Position numbers and translations under genes: made by a program
The notes under the pieces: generated by a model
Told to the model about the DNA's origin: nothing
Databases searched by the model: none
Seen by the model: only the letters and a program-made list of their open reading frames with translations
Shown here: positions 41,897 to 49,828 of the stretch, one piece after another
How the letters are laid out: each line of letters begins with the position of its first letter
How positions within the stretch are numbered: the first letter of the stretch is position 1
Origin: an uncultured bacterium
GTDB taxonomy: Bacteria > Verrucomicrobiota > Kiritimatiellia > RFP12 > UBA1067
DNA length: 51,300 nucleotides
Direction of reading: 5' to 3'
NCBI GenBank assembly: GCA_902779565.1
Contig: CACZCD010000007.1
Span: forward strand, 1 to 51,300

Positions 41897-42928
41897 ATGA
41901 GTGAAAAGTTTCAGGATGTGACGAGTGCGGAGATCAAGGCGCTGGCGAAGCGCGTGGGTGCGGACTGCGTGGGCATCGCGCCGATGTCGCGCTGGGAGGG
42001 TGCGCCGAAGCAGAACGATCCGCGCTACATCTTTCCCGGCGCGAAGTCGATGATCGTGCTCGGTTTTCGCATCCCGCGCGGACTCCTGCGCGGGATCGAG
42101 GAGGGTACACGCTTCATCGACTATCCGGGCATGGGTTACGCCTCGCTCAATCAGGTGCATGGTCCGATGGTTCTCTGGAAGCTGAACGCCTACCTCGAAG
42201 AGCGCGGTTATGAGGTGTTCCCGCTGCAGAACGCGAACGGCGGCGATGCCGTGAACCCCGTGACGGGCAAGTTCCGAGCGGGATTGAGCCGTCATGTGGC
42301 GGAGGGGCGTCCGCTGCCGGACGTGCTCGTGCATTTCCGCATCGCCGCCTATCTTGCGGGACTTGGCGAGTTCGGCTGGTCGAAGATGTTCCTCACGCCG
42401 GAGTTCGGCCCGCGCGTCCGATTCGCGATGCTGTTCACCGATGCGGAGTTCGACGCGTACGACCCGATCTACGAAGGTCACATCTGCGACCGGTGCAAGC
42501 TCTGCGTAAGGAATTGCGCGGGGCATGCCATCTCGATGAACGAGTCCGTGAAGGTCACGCTTGCCGGGCATGAAGTCGAGTGGGGCAAGCTCGACGAGTT
42601 GGCGTGCGAAGAGGGCATCCATGGCGGTGCGGACAAGGCGCTTTCGCCGTTCGAAGGGGATTATCCGCGTCAGTATGGCTACGGACGCGCCGTCGAGGGC
42701 GGCTGCGGCTGCATCCGCGCCTGCATGGTCCATCTGGAGCAACGCAACAAACTCACCAAGACCTTCCGCAACCCGTTCCGCAAGCCGGGATGGAAGCAGT
42801 GGAAGATTGACCACACGAAGCCGTACGAGATTCCGCAGGACATCGCGGAGGAGTACATCCACCACATCGAGGACAAGGAAGGGCGCGTGGCGTCGGATGA
42901 AGATCCGTTCAGCCCCCTCAACGACTGA
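41897..42928 (+). CDS. Reductive-dehalogenase-like 4Fe-4S protein, copy 2
   Basis: A 343-residue paralogue of the preceding protein, aligned over its full length: GADCVGIAPMSRWEG, FRIPRGLLRGIEEGT, YLAGLGEFGWSKMFLTPEFGPR, CDRCKLCVRNC and GCGCIRACMVHLEQRN. All cluster cysteines are kept. The first copy has GYAALN where this one has GYASLN, showing general similarity along the chain. The two may form a heterodimer, or one may be a diverged duplicate. The C-terminus differs (IHHIEDKEGRVASDEDPF). It is convergent with the ceramidase-like gene. Confidence 0.8.
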   Translation: MSEKFQDVTSAEIKALAKRVGADCVGIAPMSRWEGAPKQNDPRYIFPGAKSMIVLGFRIPRGLLRGIEEGTRFIDYPGMGYASLNQVHGPMVLWKLNAYLEERGYEVFPLQNANGGDAVNPVTGKFRAGLSRHVAEGRPLPDVLVHFRIAAYLAGLGEFGWSKMFLTPEFGPRVRFAMLFTDAEFDAYDPIYEGHICDRCKLCVRNCAGHAISMNESVKVTLAGHEVEWGKLDELACEEGIHGGADKALSPFEGDYPRQYGYGRAVEGGCGCIRACMVHLEQRNKLTKTFRNPFRKPGWKQWKIDHTKPYEIPQDIAEEYIHHIEDKEGRVASDEDPFSPLND

Positions 42929-42984
42929 GACGTCCGCGCCGCACAGGATCCTGACCGGCTTGAGGCATTTTGCAAATCCGGCGG

Positions 42985-44346
42985 TCAGCGCAACAGGCTC
43001 GCAAGCCCTGTGACGATATCGTTGGCGACGGTGGAGGCGAAAATCGACGACCGTGCCTCGTAGCCGCCTTCCGCGAAGGCGGAAGCGACAGGGAAGTAGC
43101 CGCATGAGCCATTTGTCAGGCATGTGCAGATCGTCATCTTGAACGGCGACTGTGCCCGGATGTCGCGTCCGATTTCCGTGAAGGGTTCGCCCGGTATGCC
43201 GGCGAACGCCACGGCGTCGCCGAGGGTCACAATTGAAAGCGGCAAGTCGAACGATTCCGGCCCGTGTTCCAGGAGGACCATGCGTTCCGCTTCGGCCACT
43301 ACCGTCGTGAGCGCCATGCCCGTGAAGGGAATCTCGGCATCGCGTCCCTCGCGGTGGAGCTGCGCATACGCACGTGCTTTCGGCATTTCCTCTGGTTTTG
43401 GCATCTGCGATGGTACGGAGATGGTTTTGATCCCGTACCTCAAGGGCGTAGCCTTGATCGGCTCGCATTTGCCCCACACCGACAGAGCGGCCGCCGCGAC
43501 GGCACGACCCATGTGCTGCGCGTGCTCATAGCCGCGATCCACATCGTCGAAGTCTGGATGCAGACCTTCGCGCTCGCCCGGACGCGGATCGGTGCACACG
43601 TGGTTGACGTCGCCCTGCGCCCCGTTGAAGAACAGGCATTTCACGTTCGGCTCGGCGCGCTCGAAGGTGCGGCGCACGAACGCCGGCCAGTCGCCCGAGA
43701 TCAGTTCGCCGCCCACGACGTCGGGATGCGTCGCGAAGTTCACCACGGCGATGTCGCTTGCGTCCGCGCGGCGGATGCGCAGAACGCGTACGGTTTCGTC
43801 CAGTTCGCCGATCGGCGCTGCGATGTCGGGGTTGTTGACGCCGGGGTTGGTACGGATGGAGCCGTCCTTCATGCGGTACCGTCTGAGGAACGAGATGCGT
43901 TTCGCTTCGGCGTGGCCAATCGCGAGCGTCGCGGGCGACAGGTCGCAGACGGCCATGCGGGCGACATCCGCAAGGCGGGAGGCCAGAAACTCGTTGTAGA
44001 ATTCGGTGCCGTCGAAGAGCCCTGTCCGGCCCGCGTCGGTTTTGCCGGCACCCGGCCCCGTATGCGTGTGCGTCGCATGTACGTACACCGCATCTTCCGG
44101 CACGCCGGCCGAAGCCGCGATGCGCCGCCGGAGGGATGCGTTGAACGCAACGCCCTCGATGCCGAGAAGGTCGGCGGCGATCAGCACGGCTGTTCGCTCA
44201 CCATCGGAGACGGCCAGTGCGTTCGCCTCGAGATTGTCGAGGAGCCCTTTGGCGTGGCGCTCTTCGAAATAGCCGACGATGGTCGTGCCGAGCGGCGGCG
44301 TTATGTCAACCCGCGCGAACCCCGCCTTGAACGATTCGGAGTGCAT
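42985..44346 (-). CDS. Neutral/alkaline ceramidase N-terminal-domain-like hydrolase
   Basis: The 453-residue protein has the domain pattern of neutral/alkaline non-lysosomal ceramidases: FARVDITPPLGTTIVGYFEER at the start, HATHTHTGPGAG with metal-binding His near 90-100, NFATHPDVVG and FFNGAQGDVNH. No signal peptide is seen, so it is probably cytosolic. Many bacterial members are not ceramidases and accompany sugar-degrading loci. It is the third gene of a minus-strand operon after the symporter and the lyase, 14 nt after the lyase stop, suggesting a hydrolase acting on an imported conjugate. Confidence 0.82.
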   Translation of the reverse strand: MHSESFKAGFARVDITPPLGTTIVGYFEERHAKGLLDNLEANALAVSDGERTAVLIAADLLGIEGVAFNASLRRRIAASAGVPEDAVYVHATHTHTGPGAGKTDAGRTGLFDGTEFYNEFLASRLADVARMAVCDLSPATLAIGHAEAKRISFLRRYRMKDGSIRTNPGVNNPDIAAPIGELDETVRVLRIRRADASDIAVVNFATHPDVVGGELISGDWPAFVRRTFERAEPNVKCLFFNGAQGDVNHVCTDPRPGEREGLHPDFDDVDRGYEHAQHMGRAVAAAALSVWGKCEPIKATPLRYGIKTISVPSQMPKPEEMPKARAYAQLHREGRDAEIPFTGMALTTVVAEAERMVLLEHGPESFDLPLSIVTLGDAVAFAGIPGEPFTEIGRDIRAQSPFKMTICTCLTNGSCGYFPVASAFAEGGYEARSSIFASTVANDIVTGLASLLR

Positions 44347-44360
44347 GGTCGTCGATCACC

Positions 44361-45293
44361 TCACTTGCGGGCGTCGTTGCGCTTGACGAAGCCGAGCGCG
44401 TCAAGGCGGGAGAAGAGTTCTTTCAGCTCGGCCTTCGCGAGCGGCCGCCCGTTGGGCGCGCGTCCTTCGCCGCAGTCGAGCCCGATGTACTTCATCATGC
44501 TCTTGTGCCAGGAGCCGTTGGGCTTGGCGATCAGCTGCTCCACAAAACGTACGACCTCTGCCTGCAACGCCGACGCCTCGGCGAAGTTATTCTCCTCCGC
44601 CAGCGCGCAGATCCGGGCGAAATGCGCGGGGATGACGTTCTGCGAGGTGCCGATGCAGCCGGCGAAGATGCCGGTCGCGAGGGCAGGGAGAACCTGTTCG
44701 TCCGCGCCAGCGAAGAAGATCGCCTCCTTGGAGAGACGGTTTCGGAGCGCCTGGACGGTCCAGTACTTATAGTTTGTGTACTTCATGCCCTTGACGTTCT
44801 TGAGGTCGAAGAACTTGGCATCGCGGTCCGGCACGATGTCCGCGCCGAGCGAGTAGATCATGAAGGGGAGATCGGTCGCGGAGGAGATGCGCTTGTAGTG
44901 GTCGTACGCCGCGTCGAAGTTCTGTCCGAAATAGACGGGTGCGACGGAGCTGACCCAGTCGATTCCGACCTTCGCCGCGTAGCGCGCTAGCTCCACGGCG
45001 TCGTCCGTGGCGAGGCATCCGACGTGCGCGATCAGCTTGGCGCGTCCTTTCGCCGCCTTCGCCGCGCGGAAATAGACGCGCTTGCGTTCCTCTTTCGAGA
45101 GGAGGAATCCTTCGCCCGTCGAGCCGGTGAGGTAGAAGCCCTTAAGCCCCCGTGAGAGGCCGTAGCCGATGACCTTCTCGATCATCTCCTCATTGAGAGA
45201 GCCATCCTTCCGGAACGGCGTGTAGAGCGCGGAATAGGCCCCGGCCATTTCCTCGAACGATTTGCCTTTTGGCGTGAAAAGCATGTTTCCCAT
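44361..45293 (-). CDS. DapA/NanA-family aldolase, probably N-acetylneuraminate lyase
   Basis: The 310-residue TIM-barrel protein has the family motif GFYLTGSTGEG (53-62), Tyr147 in FMIYSLGADI and the Schiff-base Lys171 in VKGMKYTNYKYW. The segment GCIGTSQNVIPAHF matches the NanA position GGIGSTYN. Family members include N-acetylneuraminate lyase and dihydrodipicolinate synthase. The sugar-transport context favours a lyase splitting sialic acid or another 2-keto-3-deoxy sugar into pyruvate and an aldose. An AAAAGGAG ribosome-binding site precedes the ATG. Confidence 0.8.
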   Translation of the reverse strand: MGNMLFTPKGKSFEEMAGAYSALYTPFRKDGSLNEEMIEKVIGYGLSRGLKGFYLTGSTGEGFLLSKEERKRVYFRAAKAAKGRAKLIAHVGCLATDDAVELARYAAKVGIDWVSSVAPVYFGQNFDAAYDHYKRISSATDLPFMIYSLGADIVPDRDAKFFDLKNVKGMKYTNYKYWTVQALRNRLSKEAIFFAGADEQVLPALATGIFAGCIGTSQNVIPAHFARICALAEENNFAEASALQAEVVRFVEQLIAKPNGSWHKSMMKYIGLDCGEGRAPNGRPLAKAELKELFSRLDALGFVKRNDARK

Positions 45294-45314
45294 TTTTTGT
45301 TTTCTCCTTTTGGT

Positions 45315-47126
45315 TTAAGATTTGTTGGATTCCCGTGCGCCCTCACGCCGGGGTATTGCGAACGAAAGCAGCCAGGCCGAAACCACGCAGACGGCGAACC
45401 CTACGCCGCCAACAAGAAACACGTGGGGTCGTGCAAACGGCAGAGGCGCATAGCGGAGGCCGAAACAGACGACATAGTTGAGCACGAGTCCCGCGATGGC
45501 GGCGCCGCCGCCTACGCGACGGATGAACACGCCCAGGAAGAACAGCCCGGCAAGGCCTGCCGTCAGCACGGAGATGAACTCCTTGAACTTGTCGAAAAGC
45601 GACCTCATCTCCGTATGCGCCAGCACGAGCGCTGCCGCAATGCCGAGAATCCCGGTGGCGAACGTCAGGAGACGTCCCCAACGCATCTGTGATTCCGGTG
45701 TGGTCTGCGGCTTGAATTTCAGTACGAAGTCGGCGGTGAGCGCGGTGGCGGCGCTTGAGAGGTTGGCGGAAAGCGTCGAGACGGTGGCGGCGAAGAGCGC
45801 CGCCGCCACGAGTCCCGCGACGGCAGGCGGCAGACCGGAGACGATGAAGAAGGGCAGTATGCTGTCGGCCTTCGGCAGGGAAGGATCGAGCATCTCGGGA
45901 TGGCTGCGGTAGTAGGTCCAGAGCGCCGTCCCGATCGCGCAGAAGAGCGCGCTGACCAGAACGGTGAACACGCCGTTGAACCAGATCGACCGGGCGGCGG
46001 CCTTCTCGTCCTTCACCGACATGTACCGCTGGATGACGCACTGGTCGCTGGTGTAGGACGAAAGGTTCTCGATGAAAGCCAGCACGAGCACGACCCAGAG
46101 AACAGGTTCCGTGGCGAGGAACCGCAGGTCGAGCAGGGTGGTTTTGCCATGCGCGGAGGCGCTCGCCCAGGCACCGGCCACGCCGCCGTCGGTTCCGTAC
46201 AGCAGCGCGACGAAGATCGCCACCGCGCCTGACACGAGCACGATGCCCTGCACGAAGTCGCTCCACACCACGGCCTCGAATCCGCCAAATGCGCAATAGA
46301 CGATGGTTGCGGCACCGCATACGAGGATGCAGCTGTCGATCGAGACGCCGGTCATGGCGTTGAGCGCAAGCGCGGGAAGGAGCGTCACGATGGCGACGCG
46401 CGAGATCATGAAGAGCACGTACGCGCCTGAGGCGAACAGCCGGACCGCCACGTTGAAGCGCTGCTCCAGGAATTCGTAGGCGCTCGCCGCCCGCAACTTC
46501 CGGAAGAAGGGAAGGTAGAATCGGATGACGAATGGCGCAAGCGCGAAGATCCCGAGCGTCATCGGGAAATACCGCCAGTCGGAAATGTAATACTGCGCCG
46601 GGGCGGCGAGGAAGGTGACCGAAGAAAGCATTGTCGCGAAGATGCTCATGCCGGCGACGTACCACGGGATGCGTCCGCCGCCCTTGAAATAGTCCTCCGC
46701 ATTCTTCTTCTTGCGGATGAAGTGCCACGCCATCCACGCCATGAGCAGGAAGTATCCCGCCATGACGCTCCAGGCGACGGCGCCGAACCGCGTCTCGCGT
46801 TTCACCTTCTCCGCCGCCACCCAGCGGTCCGTCACGAGATGGTAGTAGCAGAGTGGCTTGCCGTTCGCATCCTTCAGCACCAGATGCTGGTCGCCAATCG
46901 GGGCGAGTTCAGCCCCGTTTGGCGGCATCATGGGGACAGGTTCGCATGGACGGGGGGTGGCGTCCGGAACGCTTGCGTCAACGTCGATCATTCTCGCCCA
47001 GCAGTTCGTGCCCTCGATCGTTACTGCGTAGCGGCGCTTCTGGTCGCCGTTCTGCTCCGCCGTAAGTGGGGCGGCGACGGCGGAAAGCGCGCAAAGGCAA
47101 ACCAGCAGCGAAGACAGCCGTTTCAT
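45315..47126 (-). CDS. Sodium:solute symporter with an N-terminal secreted-side domain
   Basis: The 603-residue product begins with a signal peptide (MKRLSSLLVCLCALSAVAA). A 90-residue domain follows (GTNCWARMIDVDASVPDATP, LVLKDANGKPLCYYHLVTDRW) before the first SSS helix at about 112. The SSS core is typical: AEDYFKGGGRIPWYVAGMSI, VVWSDFVQGIVLV and AALFAATVSTLSANLSSAATALTADF, the Na-site helix. The extra domain sits on the outer face and might bind substrate. The ATG at 47126 follows AGAGAGGATTCGGTGCG and overlaps the stop of a short upstream frame (ATGA). Confidence 0.86.
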   Translation of the reverse strand: MKRLSSLLVCLCALSAVAAPLTAEQNGDQKRRYAVTIEGTNCWARMIDVDASVPDATPRPCEPVPMMPPNGAELAPIGDQHLVLKDANGKPLCYYHLVTDRWVAAEKVKRETRFGAVAWSVMAGYFLLMAWMAWHFIRKKKNAEDYFKGGGRIPWYVAGMSIFATMLSSVTFLAAPAQYYISDWRYFPMTLGIFALAPFVIRFYLPFFRKLRAASAYEFLEQRFNVAVRLFASGAYVLFMISRVAIVTLLPALALNAMTGVSIDSCILVCGAATIVYCAFGGFEAVVWSDFVQGIVLVSGAVAIFVALLYGTDGGVAGAWASASAHGKTTLLDLRFLATEPVLWVVLVLAFIENLSSYTSDQCVIQRYMSVKDEKAAARSIWFNGVFTVLVSALFCAIGTALWTYYRSHPEMLDPSLPKADSILPFFIVSGLPPAVAGLVAAALFAATVSTLSANLSSAATALTADFVLKFKPQTTPESQMRWGRLLTFATGILGIAAALVLAHTEMRSLFDKFKEFISVLTAGLAGLFFLGVFIRRVGGGAAIAGLVLNYVVCFGLRYAPLPFARPHVFLVGGVGFAVCVVSAWLLSFAIPRREGARESNKS

Positions 47127-47242
47127 CGCACCGAATCCTCTCTGTCTCGCCGATTGTTCGCGCCGCCGAGGATCGACGCGGGGAAATCCCTGTGCCGTTC
47201 GCCGGCCGCGATGCCGCGCAGACCTTCTATGCTTGTTTCCAT
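47123..47242 (-). CDS. Possible 39-codon upstream leader ORF
   Basis: The frame starts at an ATG 8 nt after a minus-strand TATAAT and reads METSIEGLRGIAAGERHRDF and so on, ending RDREDSVR; its TGA overlaps the symporter ATG (ATGA). A short coupled leader peptide could control symporter translation. The alternative is that the frame is chance and the transcript has a 115-nt leader. No homology is recognised. Confidence 0.35.
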   Translation of the reverse strand: METSIEGLRGIAAGERHRDFPASILGGANNRRDREDSVR

Positions 47243-47250
47243 GCTCGGGA

Positions 47251-47256
47251 ATTATA
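47251..47256 (-). promoter_or_regulatory. -10 box of the symporter/lyase operon
   Basis: On the minus strand this reads TATAAT, 8 nt before the ATG of the possible leader frame. The -35 is poor, fitting an activator-dependent promoter with the divergent AraC gene as likely activator. Confidence 0.55.
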
Positions 47257-47288
47257 TCAGAAACGCACAGGGTAAACGTTCCCAAAAT

Positions 47289-47311
47289 TCGTTTAACTAT
47301 TTGGCAAACGA
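47289..47311. promoter_or_regulatory. Candidate operator in the divergent spacer
   Basis: TCGTTT (47289-47294) and AAACGA (47306-47311) form an exact inverted repeat with an 11-nt centre, about 35 nt upstream of the minus -10 and 90 nt upstream of the plus -10. A nearby GTAAACGTT (47272-47280) shares the AAACG core. The position suits a regulator binding site. AraC sites are usually direct repeats, so another factor is possible. Confidence 0.4.
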
Positions 47312-47398
47312 TTTTCAGTCCCTTCAGGGAGTCGGTGTGGAAATGTTTGAGTTCTGCGCAAAATAATCGACCAAACTTTTGGACCGCCTGATTTTTGC

Positions 47399-47404
47399 TA
47401 TAAT
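47399..47404 (+). promoter_or_regulatory. -10 box 9 nt before the AraC-regulator ATG
   Basis: TATAAT with 9 nt to the ATG at 47414. A TTTTGG at 47377-47382 is a possible -35 at 16-nt spacing. No Shine-Dalgarno lies between, so the mRNA would start next to the start codon. Confidence 0.55.
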
Positions 47405-47413
47405 AGGCGGCAA

Positions 47414-48316
47414 ATGAAATCCTTTTTGCCACCCTTGAAACTGCCGTTCGCCTACTGCGACACGCCTGAACTACGCGTGCTCGATCTGTCGGCGGACGGC
47501 GTGCCGTGCATTCCGGTTCTGGGGTTGACGCGTCTCGGGAAGGGCGGACGCGCGACGACAGGCGAGGAGCATGTTCACGACGAGTGCATTGAAATTTCCT
47601 ACTGCAAGCGCGGGGCGCTGGTGTTTGAAAGCGGCGGGCGGGAATATCCGCTCCGTCCGGGAGACGTGTTCGTTTCGCGCCCGAATGAACCGCACCGCCT
47701 TAAGATGTTCCCCAAAGGTCTGCTGATGTACTGGATGTTCTTCCGTTTTACGAAGGACAGCTTTCCGCTGCTTCTGCTGCCGAAGAACGAGGGCCGGTGG
47801 CTCAAGGCGACGGTGCGGGACCTGCCGCATCGGATGTTCGCGGGCGGCGACCGGGTCGGGCACGCGTTCCAGCGCTTGTTCGCGGTGTATGACCACGAAC
47901 CGCGCCGTACGCCGCAGCGCGCGCTGAGGATACGGGCGGCGGTTGTGGACCTGCTTCTGTCCGTGGTCGATGCATCGTCCATCGGCGAGATCCCGGCGAG
48001 CGACAAACGCGTGGAGCAGGTGATTGCCGACATCCGCGCCGATCCGGTCAAGGCTTTTTCGATCGACGAGCTGGCGTCGCGGACGGCGCTTTCGCCGAGC
48101 AACCTGATCCTGCGCTTCAAGCGTCTGACGGGATTGCCGCCGCAGGCGTTCCGCAATGCCTGCCGTATCGAGCGCGCGAAGGACGAGCTGCGCAATGGAC
48201 CGCGTACGATAACAGCGCTTGCCATCGCGCTCGGCTATTCTTCGGCGCAGAATTTCGCCACCCAGTTCAGGCTTGCAACGGGCAAGACGCCCCGCGCCTG
48301 GCGCAACGATTCCTAA
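47414..48316 (+). CDS. AraC-family transcriptional regulator with cupin domain
   Basis: The 300-residue protein has an N-terminal cupin sensor (HVHDECIEISYCKRGALVFESGG, LRPGDVFVSRPNEPHRLKM) and a C-terminal AraC double helix-turn-helix (about 215-298: FSIDELASRTALSPSNLILRFKRLTGLPP, ALAIALGYSSAQNFATQFRLATGKTPRAW). It is divergent from the symporter/lyase operon across 287 nt and is its probable regulator. It is followed 12 nt later by a lipoprotein gene. Confidence 0.9.
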   Translation: MKSFLPPLKLPFAYCDTPELRVLDLSADGVPCIPVLGLTRLGKGGRATTGEEHVHDECIEISYCKRGALVFESGGREYPLRPGDVFVSRPNEPHRLKMFPKGLLMYWMFFRFTKDSFPLLLLPKNEGRWLKATVRDLPHRMFAGGDRVGHAFQRLFAVYDHEPRRTPQRALRIRAAVVDLLLSVVDASSIGEIPASDKRVEQVIADIRADPVKAFSIDELASRTALSPSNLILRFKRLTGLPPQAFRNACRIERAKDELRNGPRTITALAIALGYSSAQNFATQFRLATGKTPRAWRNDS

Positions 48317-48328
48317 GGAGATACGAAA

Positions 48329-49801
48329 ATGAAACGTGCATTGACGCTCTTATGTGCCCTCGTGTTTCTGGCGGGGTGCGATCGGTCGCCCATCGGCGAG
48401 CGTGCCGTCACGCAGGGTACCAACCCTGCGTTCTCGCCGGACGGAAGCAGGCTCGCCTTTCAGCGGCTGGATGGCGATGTGTTCAAGATTGGCGTCACAG
48501 GGGTGAAGGGCGGTGCGGTCGAGTGGATCGAGGAAGGTCCGGGCAACGCGGCCTATCCCGAATGGACGCCGGCCGGCGGACTCATCTACATGGCCGGACA
48601 CGACCATGAGACGGCGTACGAGGGGTGGCACGGGAAGTCGAAGAACGGCTATGGCCTGCGGCTTTATGAGAACGGTCAGAAGCGCACGCTCACATCAGGG
48701 CGTTGCCGCGACTACACGCCGTCGGTTTCGCCGGACGGAAGTAAGGCTTATTTCGTCACGACGCGCGGGGTGGCGTCCGAGAGTTCCGCCTACAGCAAGG
48801 CGGCCTCTTCGCGCATCGCCGAAATTGATCTGGCGGCGGGAGGAGAACCGCGTATCCTGATGGATTCGCCCAACGGCAACAACTCGGGGTTCGTGCAGCC
48901 GGTGGTCTCGCCTGACGGCACCACGCTTCTGTGGGGGCATCTTGAAAACTTCTTCGATACTTGGCGCATCTACGGCACGCGTATCGGGAAATTCGGCAAG
49001 ATTGACTGGTGTCCGGTCTCGCCGCGCAAGCTTGCGGCCCTTGCGCCGCGTTGGCATCCAAACGGGAAGCTCATCTGCTTCACCGGCTTCCGCAAAGGCG
49101 ATCCAGGGTGGGGCGTGTGGGTCGAGGAGATCGAGACCGGCAAGGTGCGTAGGATTGCGACGGGAGAGAACCCCTGCTTTTCGCCTGACGGGAGGTCCCT
49201 CGCGTACGACCGCGACGGCGTTGTGTACGTGCGCCCGTTCACGGCGGCGGACCTGCCGGATGAGATTCTTCCCGAACAACGCGATGACGACGAACCGGAG
49301 AAGGTTCTGTGGTCGAAGGAAAACGTTTCCAAGGAGACGGGCCTCGTGGCGTCAGGTCCGCAGTTTGCGTTCGGCGACAACACGACTTTCTTCGTGCGCG
49401 TCAAGGCGAAGCTTGACGGCACGCAGGGTCTCCGCCAGCTGCTGATTGGCGAATATGCGGAGCACGAATATGCGTTTCAGGTGTTCGCGAACTACGCGGT
49501 GTGGTTCTCCACGCGCGACTTCAACGGAAAATACCTCGACGTCAAGCATAACGACTACAAGGGAGCCCGCGAGTACACGTTCACCGGCATCCGCACGCCG
49601 CATGCACTGATGCTGTCCGTTGATGGCGGCGTGCCGGTGGTCAGCATGCCGCGGGCGAAGGTCCTTTCCGTCAAGAACCTGAAGCGGTTCATCGTCGGGC
49701 GAGGGCTGAAGTCCGGGGAGTGTGTGATCAAGGCGGAGGTCGGGACGGGATGGCCAAGCGACGTTCCGAAGTTCAAGAAGCGGGAGGACCTGTTCAAATG
49801 A
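48329..49801 (+). CDS. Lipoprotein with TolB-like (PD40) beta-propeller
   Basis: The 490-residue protein has a lipoprotein signal (LLCALVFLAGC, Cys near 16). At least six PD40/TolB-type blades repeat FSPDG motifs: NPAFSPDGSRLAF, YTPSVSPDGSKAYF, VQPVVSPDGTTLLW, APRWHPNGKLICF and NPCFSPDGRSLAY. A separate C-terminal domain of about 150 residues follows (FAFGDNTTFFVRV). It may bind glycans or proteins at the outer membrane. AAGGAG precedes the ATG. The stop overlaps the next ATG. Confidence 0.8.
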   Translation: MKRALTLLCALVFLAGCDRSPIGERAVTQGTNPAFSPDGSRLAFQRLDGDVFKIGVTGVKGGAVEWIEEGPGNAAYPEWTPAGGLIYMAGHDHETAYEGWHGKSKNGYGLRLYENGQKRTLTSGRCRDYTPSVSPDGSKAYFVTTRGVASESSAYSKAASSRIAEIDLAAGGEPRILMDSPNGNNSGFVQPVVSPDGTTLLWGHLENFFDTWRIYGTRIGKFGKIDWCPVSPRKLAALAPRWHPNGKLICFTGFRKGDPGWGVWVEEIETGKVRRIATGENPCFSPDGRSLAYDRDGVVYVRPFTAADLPDEILPEQRDDDEPEKVLWSKENVSKETGLVASGPQFAFGDNTTFFVRVKAKLDGTQGLRQLLIGEYAEHEYAFQVFANYAVWFSTRDFNGKYLDVKHNDYKGAREYTFTGIRTPHALMLSVDGGVPVVSMPRAKVLSVKNLKRFIVGRGLKSGECVIKAEVGTGWPSDVPKFKKREDLFK

Positions 49802-49828
49802 AAAATGTAAAATGGGAAATGAGAAATG
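49794..49828. repeat. Heptanucleotide array 7 inside coding sequence
   Basis: Five units: TCAAATG, AAAAATG, TAAAATG, GGAAATG, AGAAATG. The array covers the last codons and stop of the lipoprotein gene and encodes the first ten residues (MKNVKWEMRN) of the next gene. Period 7 is exact; each unit ends AATG, giving several potential start codons in different frames. Confidence 0.75.

Noticed and set aside
40757-42928. Genuine respiratory reductive dehalogenases
   Set aside because: No Tat signal and no B-type membrane anchor gene; only the fold and Fe-S motifs are supported.
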